From Butyricimonas paravirosa (GTDB lineage Bacteria > Bacteroidota > Bacteroidia > Bacteroidales > Marinifilaceae): a DNA stretch of 64,000 nt. Every line of letters starts with the position of its first letter. Position 1 is the first letter of the stretch. The translations under genes and the position numbers were made by a program. This document shows, piece after piece, positions 16,312 through 25,240 of the stretch. The notes under the pieces are model-generated. The model saw nothing but the letters and a program-made list of their open reading frames with translations, had not been told where the DNA came from and did no database searches. Where the stretch lies: the NCBI RefSeq assembly GCF_032878955.1, contig NZ_CP043839.1, positions 2,852,001-2,916,000 on the forward strand. The letters are read 5' to 3'.

Positions 16312-19300
16312 TTACATTCTGTTTCTACGTCTTTTACGCATCAAAACTGCCAGACCGCCCAAAATTACAATAACACCGACAACAATCCAAACGGTATTCA
16401 CCTTATTCGTGTGTTTTTGTGTCTCGGAAGTAATTTCATCCTTCTTCATCACGACACCTTTAGACTGATCTGCCGCCACTTCCCGCACATTCTTTATGCT
16501 ATTCTGATATTGCTTAGCAGCTTCGGGTGTCGCTTTAGACGCAATAAAACCACGTAATTTGGCATTATCGCATACAAACCCGGAACAAGCCGGCTTATAT
16601 TTCTGAATCAAATCCGTATGTAAATTCGATAAATCGGCCAATTGCTGATCCGTCGCCTTCCACATTCCCTTACGTGCCGTCTCCATCATAACAGCCGTGA
16701 TTTCCTGTAAGGCTGCCGGACTCTGTTTCTCAAAGAAATCCTGTACCCCCAAATTAAATTTATCCTTCACATACACATTGTAAATCTCGTCCCACATCTC
16801 GTTATCGATCACCGAAGGTTTCATCACGTTCCAACCGTATGTATTACGGACAATTTCAGCAAAACCGGCTGCAGAAGTCGCCTCTCCTTTCATTTTCTCC
16901 TTGATATAAGAAGGGTTGAAAATCGTGGTTCTCGACTCCACGCCGATAGCCTCTTTCACCTCCTGCATCTTATTGTTATTCCGGTTCCGATAATCACTGA
17001 GATAAGCATCCGGATCTTTCCCTGTCACGTTGCGAACCGTCAGGTTCAAGCCTCCCATAAACTCGTACACGTGATCCAAACTTAACGCTCCCCACGTGTT
17101 ACTCTGCCGGGGTTGAACCACCACGTCCGTACGGGTCAAGGCCGCCTCGAAAGCAAACTGCTGGAATTTCTCCCAGTTCTTCTCGCTACCGTAATAAGCA
17201 CCCATGTTATTCAAGTAGGTGGCTGCAATTTCCGATTCATCTTCCCAACGATCTCCGGCATCAACCATCCCCTGTATTCCGGTTCCGTAACCACCATTCG
17301 CACCCCCGAAGACCCGGAAAGTTGAAATCTCACGGGCATCTTTCGGGGAAATACCTTTATCAATCAATGTCTTTTCCGCTTCCAGCACTCCGGCCGCCAC
17401 TTGATTCTCGTATTGGTCATCCTTGACAGCAGCAGCCATTTCCACGGCCCGGTTCACCAAGAAAAGACGAGATGCAGCAATATCCCGTAATTGTCCGGAA
17501 GTCTGTACGACCACGTCAATACGCGGACGCCCCAAATCAGCCGACGGGATTAATTTCAAATCACTCACCCGGCCGAAAGCATCCCGCACGGGTTCCACTC
17601 CAAGCATATACAACACTTGGGCAATCGTGGCCCCACCCGTTTCAATAAACTCTCCGGACCAAAGGGTGTAACTGACCTTTTTCGGGAACTCCCCGTTATG
17701 TCGTTTCTGATACATCTCGATTGTACTCTTTGCCAACTGCATTCCTTTTTCCCAGGCTGATTCCGTCGGCGTTTCCTCTGCATTTATAGCAAAAAGATTC
17801 CGTCCCGTCGGCAAAGTATTCGGGTTCACGATAGGATCCCCCCCGGGAGAAGGAGCCGTGTAACCGCCATTCAAGGCGTTCATCAACGACTGCAACTCAC
17901 AATCCGGACTTTCCTGTAATGCCCGCTTATAATTATTCACGTTTTTCAACGTCCGTTCCACTTCCATAATAGCCAGTGCCTTGTTCACCTCTTCTTTGGA
18001 ATATTCCTTGGCCTTCTTTCCCATCATCGCCTTCATCATGGCACTCATATCCGGGTTTCCACCCTTTGATTTTCCCATAGAGGCCTTCACCTTCTCGATA
18101 GCCTCCTTCGGCATACCCATTTTTTCGGCCATCGCCATCATATCGCCAGTCCCCTTGTTTCCCGGCATCTCTCCCATCTTCGCATTCGGGCCTTTTTCAC
18201 CATTCTCCCTTCCCATAGCCGCTTTCATTTTTTCCAAAGCCTCTTCGGGCGCTCCCATCTTTTTTGCCATCTCCAAACGCTCTTCGGGAGTCTTCCCCTC
18301 ACCCATCTGTTTCATCATATTCTTCATCATCCCGGACATAGGATGTCCTCCCTCTTCCTTCTTCACAGGTATAACTTCCGGTTGTTTCGCCGCGGCAGCC
18401 ATCATCATCGCCATCATCCCCTTAGGAGCATTCCGGTCTTGATCGATTTCACGAGCCTGTGCCAATTCTTCTTTCGTGATACCCGCCACCCGACAAATGA
18501 AACCATCATCCACTTTCTCCTGACCATTCAGCAGTCTCCCCACCAATCGCTTGGCCGGATCGAGATAACGTTCGGTAAAAATAGTTTTCCGTTTCAACAC
18601 ATCAGCATCCGCCTTACCTCTCAACCGATCTAACCCGAACAACCCGTAAGCTATCGGATCGGTTGCCATCGAGTAAACAGACGATTCAACACGGGCAGCC
18701 TCGTATGGAACCCCCATCGTGTACAATTGTCCGGTAACCTTCTCCGCCGCCAACTCATCCGCAAAATTCTCGATCTTCAATATTTCCTCTTCCGTGTAGG
18801 GAACGTTCAACACGCTATCCAACCCCAACTCCCGATGCATACCCAAGGAAACAGCTAACTCCTTCACCGACAAGGCGGCCTTCTCCACCTCCTTCAGATC
18901 AGCCGTACCTTTCTCCGGGTAGGCTTTCTGATTATATATCTTTATTCTTTCCGTCAGATTCCGATAAATGCCCCTCACGTTACTCTCCATAAACGGGGGA
19001 GTCAAATAAGATTGCAACACACCATACCCGCGACGTTTGGCAATCATCCCCTCACCCACGTCACCGATAGAATAGATGTAAAGATGAGGCACGCTGCCCA
19101 CCAATCGATCGGGCCAATCCAAATCACACAACGCAGCTTGTTTTTTGGGTGTAAACTCCAAACTACCATGCGTTCCGAAATGAATCATGGCATCCGCCTT
19201 GAACCCGTACTGCATCCACAAATAAGCGGCCACGTAGGAATGAGGAGGTGCGACATCCGTCCCGTGTACAATCTGGAACGCATTATCCCCACCTCCGGCT

Positions 19301-20775
19301 GCCGGCTGCGGCATAATGACCACGTTCCCGAACTGTATGCGGGATACCCCTAACTTACCATCGGCAGTACTCATGTATTCCCCGGGAAACTCCCCGAAAG
19401 CAGCTACCACCTCGGCATATTTTTCCGGCCGTAAAGCCTGTTTCACCCAACTCTCGTACTCCTCTTTTGAAATCAGCAGCGGGTGACTCTCTTTCAGAAA
19501 ACGATCCATCACCCCGTTCGCGTAAGTACCGAACACAGCTCCTTCCGCCATGATCATCTTCTCCAATTCCTTGGAATTTGCCGGAAGATTCTCGACCCTA
19601 TATCCCTCTTCCTTCATTTTTTTCAAAAGATTATACAACGAGGGGACCACTTCCATTCCGGCAGCACTCATGGCACTTTGTCCCGGACCTTTATAATAGT
19701 AAATAACAACTCGTTTCTCGCTATTCGGCTTTTCCTTCAAAGCCAACGTCTTCTGAATATTTTCCACGTATGTCTTCAACCGTGAAGGAACTGCAAAAGA
19801 ATGACGCAATCCCTCTTTATCCTCGTACTGGGCAAAGAGTGCCGACGTCCGGATGGCCCCGTCAATTTCAGGGGTAACGATACTCTGTGACATAAATCCT
19901 CCGGACATCCCCATCGGATCTTGTTCCCATTCTTCTACCAGGCTATTTACGGTCAACGGGGCAAACAACAGGATATTACGTTCCTCCAGATATTTCACGA
20001 CCTCATCCCCCAGCCTACCATGAGCCATATTGATAATAGCATCCGGGCTAATTTCACGCACAAAATCAAGCAGACGCCGTAAAGACAAAACCGGGTAAAC
20101 ATTATACCCCACTCGCTCCAATGTATCAATCAATCCCGTGGCATCTGCCATCTGCCCGGTCACCACGATCTTTTTCGCCCCCTCCTTATATAATTGCTTA
20201 CTCTTCAAATACTTCTCGTACTCTTCCACGGAAATAAAATCAAGCTCGTCTCCCGGCTTATCCATATCGACATGATACAACACATCCGAAGACCTCTCGA
20301 TCGGGGCTCCCGGTTCTTCCACGGAAATCAACTTCTTATCCATATTCTTCCGAATATAGTTCAGCATATTCTTGTAATTCCGTCTTCCACCGCTTCCCAG
20401 ATAACCCCGCAAAGCGACTTGGTCAACAGAATCAATCGTGCATATATTATTCGCCGGATTCGTCGCCATTGTCGTGTACACGAGTACACCTTTATCTGCC
20501 GCTTTCTGTATCTGCTGCCGCTGTTCCTCCACGACACGCAGCCCCATGCCATTCACAAACACCATATCAAAACCGGACAACCGATCCAGTTCCTCCACGG
20601 GTACCTCTTGTAATTTAATAAATGAATTGTCATTCGCCTTCGCGATACCTCCCATCGTAATCGTCTGGAAATTCACGAAAGCAATCTTGGTGGTTCCGAA
20701 CCAGACGTTGTACGCCCAGATCCCCAACAAGACGATAATTAAAAGACACCCCAACGCAAGCCACTTTTTTCTCAT
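16312..20775 (-). CDS. hmuS: HmuS: membrane-anchored CobN-like chelatase/dechelatase with Met-rich insert
   Basis: The protein has 1487 residues. It has an N-terminal membrane anchor (5-26), a CobN/BchH-like core with HGTDVAPPHSY (504-514) and HFGTHGSLEF (532-541), and further core after about 935 (GGANGGYGTGIQGMVDAGDR). A C-terminal membrane helix (VWIVVGVIVILGGLAVLM) and a basic tail follow. Both ends are anchored, so the body is probably periplasmic. Between 787 and 918 an insert holds about 28 Met, including two related copies of an EMAKKMGAPEEALEKMK-type helix (836-852 and 882-898). In Bacteroidales, HmuS is linked to anaerobic haem use by removing iron from the porphyrin; cobalamin synthesis is unlikely because CobS/CobT are absent. 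It is the third gene of the hmu operon. Confidence 0.9.
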   Translation of the reverse strand: MRKKWLALGCLLIIVLLGIWAYNVWFGTTKIAFVNFQTITMGGIAKANDNSFIKLQEVPVEELDRLSGFDMVFVNGMGLRVVEEQRQQIQKAADKGVLVYTTMATNPANNICTIDSVDQVALRGYLGSGGRRNYKNMLNYIRKNMDKKLISVEEPGAPIERSSDVLYHVDMDKPGDELDFISVEEYEKYLKSKQLYKEGAKKIVVTGQMADATGLIDTLERVGYNVYPVLSLRRLLDFVREISPDAIINMAHGRLGDEVVKYLEERNILLFAPLTVNSLVEEWEQDPMGMSGGFMSQSIVTPEIDGAIRTSALFAQYEDKEGLRHSFAVPSRLKTYVENIQKTLALKEKPNSEKRVVIYYYKGPGQSAMSAAGMEVVPSLYNLLKKMKEEGYRVENLPANSKELEKMIMAEGAVFGTYANGVMDRFLKESHPLLISKEEYESWVKQALRPEKYAEVVAAFGEFPGEYMSTADGKLGVSRIQFGNVVIMPQPAAGGGDNAFQIVHGTDVAPPHSYVAAYLWMQYGFKADAMIHFGTHGSLEFTPKKQAALCDLDWPDRLVGSVPHLYIYSIGDVGEGMIAKRRGYGVLQSYLTPPFMESNVRGIYRNLTERIKIYNQKAYPEKGTADLKEVEKAALSVKELAVSLGMHRELGLDSVLNVPYTEEEILKIENFADELAAEKVTGQLYTMGVPYEAARVESSVYSMATDPIAYGLFGLDRLRGKADADVLKRKTIFTERYLDPAKRLVGRLLNGQEKVDDGFICRVAGITKEELAQAREIDQDRNAPKGMMAMMMAAAAKQPEVIPVKKEEGGHPMSGMMKNMMKQMGEGKTPEERLEMAKKMGAPEEALEKMKAAMGRENGEKGPNAKMGEMPGNKGTGDMMAMAEKMGMPKEAIEKVKASMGKSKGGNPDMSAMMKAMMGKKAKEYSKEEVNKALAIMEVERTLKNVNNYKRALQESPDCELQSLMNALNGGYTAPSPGGDPIVNPNTLPTGRNLFAINAEETPTESAWEKGMQLAKSTIEMYQKRHNGEFPKKVSYTLWSGEFIETGGATIAQVLYMLGVEPVRDAFGRVSDLKLIPSADLGRPRIDVVVQTSGQLRDIAASRLFLVNRAVEMAAAVKDDQYENQVAAGVLEAEKTLIDKGISPKDAREISTFRVFGGANGGYGTGIQGMVDAGDRWEDESEIAATYLNNMGAYYGSEKNWEKFQQFAFEAALTRTDVVVQPRQSNTWGALSLDHVYEFMGGLNLTVRNVTGKDPDAYLSDYRNRNNNKMQEVKEAIGVESRTTIFNPSYIKEKMKGEATSAAGFAEIVRNTYGWNVMKPSVIDNEMWDEIYNVYVKDKFNLGVQDFFEKQSPAALQEITAVMMETARKGMWKATDQQLADLSNLHTDLIQKYKPACSGFVCDNAKLRGFIASKATPEAAKQYQNSIKNVREVAADQSKGVVMKKDEITSETQKHTNKVNTVWIVVGVIVILGGLAVLMRKRRRNRM

Positions 20776-20794
20776 CAGTATTCTCTTTTATGGA

Positions 20795-23032
20795 TTATAA
20801 TTTTAATAAATCTGCTATATTCACCGACAACGTCCCGATAAAACCTATGCCCCTCTGCGGGGTCACCGATTGATCGGCTGTCACATTTTTATCCTTGAAA
20901 TCAAACAGGTTATCAATACCTGCCGTGAAACGGAAACCTCTTGGGAAACGGGCACCGAGATTCAAGGAACAGAACGTCCGGCTCTCATATTCATTTTTCA
21001 CGTAACCACCCGCACTATTCTTGTACCATGTCTCCACCGAAGACATCCACCGCCCGTTCAAGGCTGCCGACAAAGCAACTTTCCCGAACGTTTTGGAATA
21101 ATTTGCCGTAAAAGTCAAACTATGCGGACGATCACTCGCCATATTATACCCATCCACTTCGGAATGTACATCAATATAAGCGTAAGCACCTTTTAGGGTT
21201 AAACCATTTTTAAAACGGAACTGCGCCATCACGTCAACACCCGTTCTTGTTGCATCATCTGCATTATAATATTGCTGATCTTTCCCGTCCGAGGTCAAGC
21301 CCAAAGCGATCTCGTCAAAGAATCTCGTATAATAACCGGAGACGGAACCATTAAAAATTCCTTTCGTCACCTCGGCCGAAAACGTTCCCTGGTGACTGAT
21401 CTCAGGCTCCAAATCTTCGTTACCGTATATCATGAAAAATCCCTGTCCGCCCATATCATATTCACTATGCAATTCTTTCAAAGATGGTATACGAAATCCC
21501 ATCCCGTAGCCTCCGCGCAGCGTCAAAACACCATATTTATACATCAACGAAATTTTCGGGCTGGCGTGGAAACCGTATTTTGAATGACAATCCGAACGAA
21601 CCCCAGCCAACACGCTAAACGAATCACTCACCTTATAATCTTCCTGCAAATACAAAACATACGTCTGGGCATCAAATTTCTTCCCCGAACCATTATCAAA
21701 CCAATAATGTTGCAATTTCTGCGTATTCACTTCTATCCCGGCCGTCAAGGTATGTTTTTCATGGATATATCCGGTATAATTCAACCGAACTGTATTGGTT
21801 AAATCTCCAAAAATCTTTTTAGAAGGCAATGAAGTGGTATAAACGTAACGCTTTTCGTAATTCTCAAACACATACGAGAAATCCAGTATATGAGAATCAT
21901 TAATAGCGTAATAAACCCGAGGATTTATACTGTAATTGGAAAAGCGATCCTGTTCTTTTTGCTCCACGTACTCCAACACGTCATTATTATAATATGTCCC
22001 ATTCAATGAGATCCGAAAATTCTCGTTAAACGTGTAACTCAACTTCTGATTCGCTTGCCAAATCTCGAATCCATTTACACTGGACATCCCTTTCTCCGAA
22101 GTATCCGCAACCACGGAATCTCTCCCATATATATCCTTATAATACGAATACTCGATTTGCCCTTCTTTATCTTTTACGGCATAAGCATCTCGCTTACGGT
22201 AGGAAAGAGATGTCAATGCAGAGAAACGTCCTTGTTTAGTCCCCAAAGACAAGGAATATTTACTCTCATCATTATTACCATAACGCACAGAAACGTTCCC
22301 CGTAAAAGGACGATTCGCATCTTTCGTAATAATATTCACCACTCCCCCCATTGCCTGAGAACCGTAAAGAGTGGACATCGGTCCCTTGACAATCTCAATA
22401 CGTTCCACATTATCCATATCAATCAAACTATAATCAATATTATTACTGGACCCCTCTCCGGCAACACGTTCTCCATCAATCATAAATAACACGTATCCTC
22501 CGGCAGATCCTTGGAATTTCAATTCCGGCAATCCGGAACCATGGGCCAGCCCGAACTGTAAACCCGGCATTTCATATTCCAGTAAACTTTGCAAATCCAA
22601 TGGATTCACTTGTGCTATATCTTCCGATGAAATCACGCGGGTAAGCACCGGAACATCCTTCAACGGTTTCAGCGTACGGGTTCCCGTGATCACTACCTCA
22701 TTCAACGCGTTATTACTCGGTGCCAACACGAAACGATACAAACTATCAACCCCGGGAGTCACTTCCCGCTCTTGTGGTTCATATCCCGTGAAACTCACCC
22801 GTAACACACATTTATTCTTCGATGATAACTTAAAAGAAAACTCCCCTTTAGCATTTGTCCCGGCCCCGACCACCGTTCCTTTTACCCACACGGATGCTCC
22901 CGGTAATCCCTCGCCCTTCTCATCGGTAACAATTCCCTGCACTTTGAAAGAAGGAGCCTCATTGGTATGCTCATCAGCCATCAATGCTGACGACAAAAGA
23001 ATAAAAAACAATATCAACAAATCACGCCTCAT
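20795..23032 (-). CDS. hmuR: HmuR: TonB-dependent haem receptor
   Basis: This 745-residue outer-membrane receptor has a signal peptide (about 1-19), then a carboxypeptidase-regulatory-like beta domain (FKVQGIVTDEKGEGLPGASV, about 28-105). The TonB-box region and plug follow (NEVVITGTRTLKPLKDVPVL; GPMSTLYGSQAMGGVVNIIT, about 218-237), then a 22-strand barrel ending GFIGTLSVNIADLLKL. HmuR binds haem or haem-loaded HmuY and passes haem to the periplasm using TonB. It follows hmuY by 74 bp, a gap that holds a terminator-like stem, and precedes hmuS by 19 bp. Ligand specificity is inferred from the operon. Confidence 0.92.
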   Translation of the reverse strand: MRRDLLILFFILLSSALMADEHTNEAPSFKVQGIVTDEKGEGLPGASVWVKGTVVGAGTNAKGEFSFKLSSKNKCVLRVSFTGYEPQEREVTPGVDSLYRFVLAPSNNALNEVVITGTRTLKPLKDVPVLTRVISSEDIAQVNPLDLQSLLEYEMPGLQFGLAHGSGLPELKFQGSAGGYVLFMIDGERVAGEGSSNNIDYSLIDMDNVERIEIVKGPMSTLYGSQAMGGVVNIITKDANRPFTGNVSVRYGNNDESKYSLSLGTKQGRFSALTSLSYRKRDAYAVKDKEGQIEYSYYKDIYGRDSVVADTSEKGMSSVNGFEIWQANQKLSYTFNENFRISLNGTYYNNDVLEYVEQKEQDRFSNYSINPRVYYAINDSHILDFSYVFENYEKRYVYTTSLPSKKIFGDLTNTVRLNYTGYIHEKHTLTAGIEVNTQKLQHYWFDNGSGKKFDAQTYVLYLQEDYKVSDSFSVLAGVRSDCHSKYGFHASPKISLMYKYGVLTLRGGYGMGFRIPSLKELHSEYDMGGQGFFMIYGNEDLEPEISHQGTFSAEVTKGIFNGSVSGYYTRFFDEIALGLTSDGKDQQYYNADDATRTGVDVMAQFRFKNGLTLKGAYAYIDVHSEVDGYNMASDRPHSLTFTANYSKTFGKVALSAALNGRWMSSVETWYKNSAGGYVKNEYESRTFCSLNLGARFPRGFRFTAGIDNLFDFKDKNVTADQSVTPQRGIGFIGTLSVNIADLLKL

Positions 23033-23044
23033 AAAATTCTTTTT

Positions 23045-23087
23045 TTACGGAAAAAACCGTAAGAGAAAGTTTGTTCCTCTTACGGTT
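23045..23087 (-). promoter_or_regulatory. Candidate attenuator between hmuY and hmuR
   Basis: On the minus strand AACCGTAAGAG (23087-23077) pairs with CTCTTACGGTT (23065-23055), an 11-bp stem with an 11-base loop, followed by a run of U (23056-23051): an intrinsic terminator. A third segment CCGTAA (23050-23045) can instead pair with TTACGG inside the second arm, which would break the terminator. The arrangement resembles a terminator/anti-terminator pair and could make hmuY mRNA more abundant than the rest of the operon. Confidence 0.6.
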
Positions 23088-23106
23088 GATAAATCATGAA
23101 CAAAAA

Positions 23107-24144
23107 TTATTTTAGAGGAAACTCGTAATCAAATGTAGCAGCCTCATTCTTACCCGTGGCATCAGACATATCCGTGAAACGCAATTTTGCATATTCGCCG
23201 CCGGCAGTCTTCACAACAAACACTTTACCATTAATTTCATAAGAATACGGGGGCATTGATCCGGTAGGAGTTGCCGTTACCCATTTAGCCAGCACTTCGT
23301 TAATCTTCGTGGGTTGATACCCAACAAAACCACTCATCATTCCTGACATATCCACCATGACTTCCCCATCCACATCTGAAGTGAAACTTTCTCCGGTAAC
23401 ACTGGCAGAAGTAACACTTTCCAAATCCGTGGTCTGTAACATGACGGCAGCCCCACCATTCGTTTTTATATCATACCGATGGAAAGCAATATCCCAATCG
23501 AAAGAAGTTTCATCACCATCCACGCCATAAGTCTTTCCGGTAGATTCCCCTGCAAAGGTTCCTCCCATATTCATCTGCATACCTCCATCTTCCATGGCCT
23601 TTACATTCATATACAAAGCAAGACTAAAGTCTGCATCTTTCGTCGTACCGATTGTTCCATTTATCGACATATAATAATCCGTCGTGGTTTCATCGTCCTT
23701 TTCCATCGTAACAACCGACTTCTCACTTGAGATATTCCATACATTACCCTCTTTCTTAGCAATGGCTTTTAAAGAAAAACTAGCACCCGTTGTTTCTGTT
23801 CCACTCATTCCACCAATTTCACAAGCCGGGAAGGAAATAACCACGGTATCTCCGACACCTTCATTAATCACCATCAACAAAGAATCGGTATTCTTTATAA
23901 GAGTATTAGAACTCAAATCTCCGTAATACACTCCCGTCACAGCCCCTTCCATACTCTTCACTTTCAACGTTTTCACCGTCTTCCCCTCTTTGAAACTAAA
24001 ATATGACCAAGCATCATATGGATCACAATCTACGGTAACGGACTCTCCATCCCAAGAACCACCATTATCATCATCATCCGTACAAGCCACAAAACACGCA
24101 CCGAACAACATGATAACCACAAGAAACCAATTCATCTTTTTCAT
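23107..24144 (-). CDS. hmuY: HmuY-family haem-binding lipoprotein with an inserted domain
   Basis: This 345-residue lipoprotein has lipobox FVAC (Cys21) and an acidic linker. It starts like HmuY (YDAWSYFSFKEGKTV, 43-57), is interrupted by about 150 residues, then resumes as HmuY (SFDWDIAFHRYDIKTNGG, 214-231) to the end (KVFVVKTAGGEYAKLRFTD). Porphyromonas HmuY has about 216 residues without this break. The insert looks like a beta-rich, calycin-like domain and has a Met-rich loop (GGMQMNMGG, 187-195). HmuY captures haem at the surface and hands it to HmuR. It is the first gene of the operon, with its own promoter. Confidence 0.88.
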   Translation of the reverse strand: MKKMNWFLVVIMLFGACFVACTDDDDNGGSWDGESVTVDCDPYDAWSYFSFKEGKTVKTLKVKSMEGAVTGVYYGDLSSNTLIKNTDSLLMVINEGVGDTVVISFPACEIGGMSGTETTGASFSLKAIAKKEGNVWNISSEKSVVTMEKDDETTTDYYMSINGTIGTTKDADFSLALYMNVKAMEDGGMQMNMGGTFAGESTGKTYGVDGDETSFDWDIAFHRYDIKTNGGAAVMLQTTDLESVTSASVTGESFTSDVDGEVMVDMSGMMSGFVGYQPTKINEVLAKWVTATPTGSMPPYSYEINGKVFVVKTAGGEYAKLRFTDMSDATGKNEAATFDYEFPLK

Positions 24145-24182
24145 TATATTTAAAAATTTAGTTTAACAACGATTTAGTGTCG

Positions 24183-24214
24183 CAAAAATAAAGTAGCCCA
24201 CTCCCTCCCACAAT
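24183..24214 (-). promoter_or_regulatory. hmuY: Promoter of the hmu operon
   Basis: On the minus strand, ATTG (24214-24211) precedes TATTTTTG (24190-24183) by exactly 20 bp, close to TTTG-N19-21-TAnnTTTG. Transcription would begin near 24176, about 32 nt before the hmuY ATG. I see no clear Fur-type palindrome, although iron or haem control would be expected. Confidence 0.65.
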
Positions 24215-24292
24215 CCCTTAAAATGGGTAAAAAACGCCCTTTACATACTTGATTATAGGGATAAAATATCTATATGCCAGTAAATAAAAAAT

Positions 24293-24310
24293 CCCCGCTC
24301 GTAAGCGGGG
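24293..24310 (-). terminator. Terminator of the toxin-antitoxin operon
   Basis: CCCCGCT (24293-24299) and AGCGGGG (24304-24310) form a perfect 7-bp stem with a CGTA loop. On the minus strand the stem is followed by ATTTTTTATTTACT, a good U-run. It lies 44 bp after the antitoxin stop codon. Confidence 0.85.
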
Positions 24311-24354
24311 AAATATATCATTCCTAATCAGATTTTGCTTTACACTAATCGTCC

Positions 24355-24660
24355 TTAAATAGGCCTAAGTTCTATCGTCAACCCCATAGCAGAAGCTATT
24401 TTGTATAATGTTGCAACTGTAGGAACAGTAAGCCCACGCTCGATTCGTGAGATATATCCTTTATTTGCCCCGATACGGTCTGCAAGTTCCTGTTGCGTTA
24501 ATCCGGCATTTTTCCGTGCATCAAGCAGTATTTGGGCATTATATTCCTCCCATGCCCTCTCTCTGTTTTTTTCTCGTTCAGGAGTACCTTCCTTGCCAAG
24601 ACTTTCATCAAGCCATGCGTCAATATCGTAAATGTCTTTACTGATTTCCTTTAGTTCCAT
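24355..24660 (-). CDS. XRE-family antitoxin (HigA-like)
   Basis: This 101-residue protein has an HTH_XRE domain in the C-terminal half (ILLDARKNAGLTQQELADRI, then GANKGYISRIERGLTVPTVA, about residues 44-83). The N-terminal half is acidic and could neutralise the toxin. Its start overlaps the end of the toxin gene by 23 bp, with toxin first, the usual order of HigBA-type systems. It should bind the toxin and the palindrome over its own promoter. The end of the operon is marked by a strong terminator. The short overlap implies translational coupling. Confidence 0.88.
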   Translation of the reverse strand: MELKEISKDIYDIDAWLDESLGKEGTPEREKNRERAWEEYNAQILLDARKNAGLTQQELADRIGANKGYISRIERGLTVPTVATLYKIASAMGLTIELRPI

Positions 24661-24973
24661 AATATTCCTCCTTTAATCTTATCGCTTTCCTAATTTCACT
24701 ATCCGGTGTTTTCTGTGTCTTTTTTCTAAACGCATTAAACAAAACAACAATTACTTCCCCATCATATATAAAGAAAATTCGAAATTCATTATTCCCATAA
24801 CTTACACGAAATTCATATAACCCGTCACGAATGAACTTAATATAATGTCTTGGCATTCGCTCCTCCACCTTAAACAAATCTAACGCACGTTTTATTTTCC
24901 CACGTTCTTCTTGCGATAAGGTTAAAATGAAGTCCGAAAAATACCTCTTATATGCGATTATTTTTTTCATCAT
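24638..24973 (-). CDS. RelE/HigB-family toxin (Gp49-like)
   Basis: This 111-residue basic protein contains the RelE/ParE-fold pattern MPRHYIKFIRDGLYEFRVSY and NEFRIFFIYDGEVIVVLFNA, followed by FRKKTQKTPDSEIRKA, typical of phage Gp49/HigB-like mRNA interferases. It probably cuts mRNA at the ribosome when freed from the antitoxin. The frame starts MMKK; a -7 box lies directly before the first ATG, so translation may be leaderless or start at the second Met. It is followed by its antitoxin with a 23-bp overlap. Confidence 0.86.
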   Translation of the reverse strand: MMKKIIAYKRYFSDFILTLSQEERGKIKRALDLFKVEERMPRHYIKFIRDGLYEFRVSYGNNEFRIFFIYDGEVIVVLFNAFRKKTQKTPDSEIRKAIRLKEEYYGTKGNQ

Positions 24974-24974
24974 A

Positions 24975-25010
24975 CAAATATAGCAAATGTTATATAGTTA
25001 TACAACATTT
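24975..25010 (-). promoter_or_regulatory. Promoter and palindromic operator of the toxin-antitoxin pair
   Basis: On the minus strand GTTG (25006-25003), 20 bp, then TATATTTG (24982-24975), a good Bacteroidales promoter. Between the boxes lies a 26-bp imperfect palindrome (24985-25010) with outer arms AAATGTT and AACATTT. An XRE antitoxin bound there would cover the promoter, the usual autoregulation. The -7 box ends two bases before the toxin ATG. Confidence 0.7.
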
Positions 25011-25097
25011 ACATTGATTATTTCCTGTTTTTCTCATCTCCAAACAGGAATATGCCAAGCCTCCACCTAAATTATACTTTTCTAGTCTGATACATTG

Positions 25098-25180
25098 TTC
25101 CTTTGGTTTTTGTCTTGAATTATTGATTCTTCCTTTGGTTCTCGTCCACAAATCACGAAATTCTCCTTTGGTTCTTACCG
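25098..25180. repeat. Three direct repeats upstream of leuS
   Basis: TTCCTTTGGTT occurs at 25098-25108 and 25130-25140, and as CTCCTTTGGTT at 25163-25173. The units are 32 and 33 bp apart, and the conserved part extends a few bases (TTCTCGTC-like). The phase of about three helical turns would put all copies on one face of DNA. The repeats lie in the gap between the toxin promoter and the leuS promoter. The function is unknown. There are too few and too short units for a CRISPR. Confidence 0.55.
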
Positions 25181-25240
25181 ACAAAATTTAAAATTAGCAT
25201 CGTACATTATTCTCCAACATTAATTTCGTGTGATTTTTAT

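Noticed and set aside
17981..18442. Plus-strand 153-aa frame rich in Phe, Ile and Pro, resembling a membrane protein
   Set aside because: It is the antisense shadow of the Met/Ala/Lys-rich insert of hmuS.
16312..20775. CobN as part of cobalamin synthesis
   Set aside because: No other cobalamin genes are near; both ends are membrane-anchored and the order hmuYRSTUV is exact, which fits the haem role.
25098..25180. CRISPR array
   Set aside because: Only three units, with an 11- to 17-bp conserved part and no cas genes in the window.
24990..25184. 64-aa minus-strand frame before the toxin gene
   Set aside because: It overlaps the toxin promoter and operator and is largely made of the three direct repeats (RTKGE/TRTKG/KPKEQ), so the frame is a by-product of the repeat.
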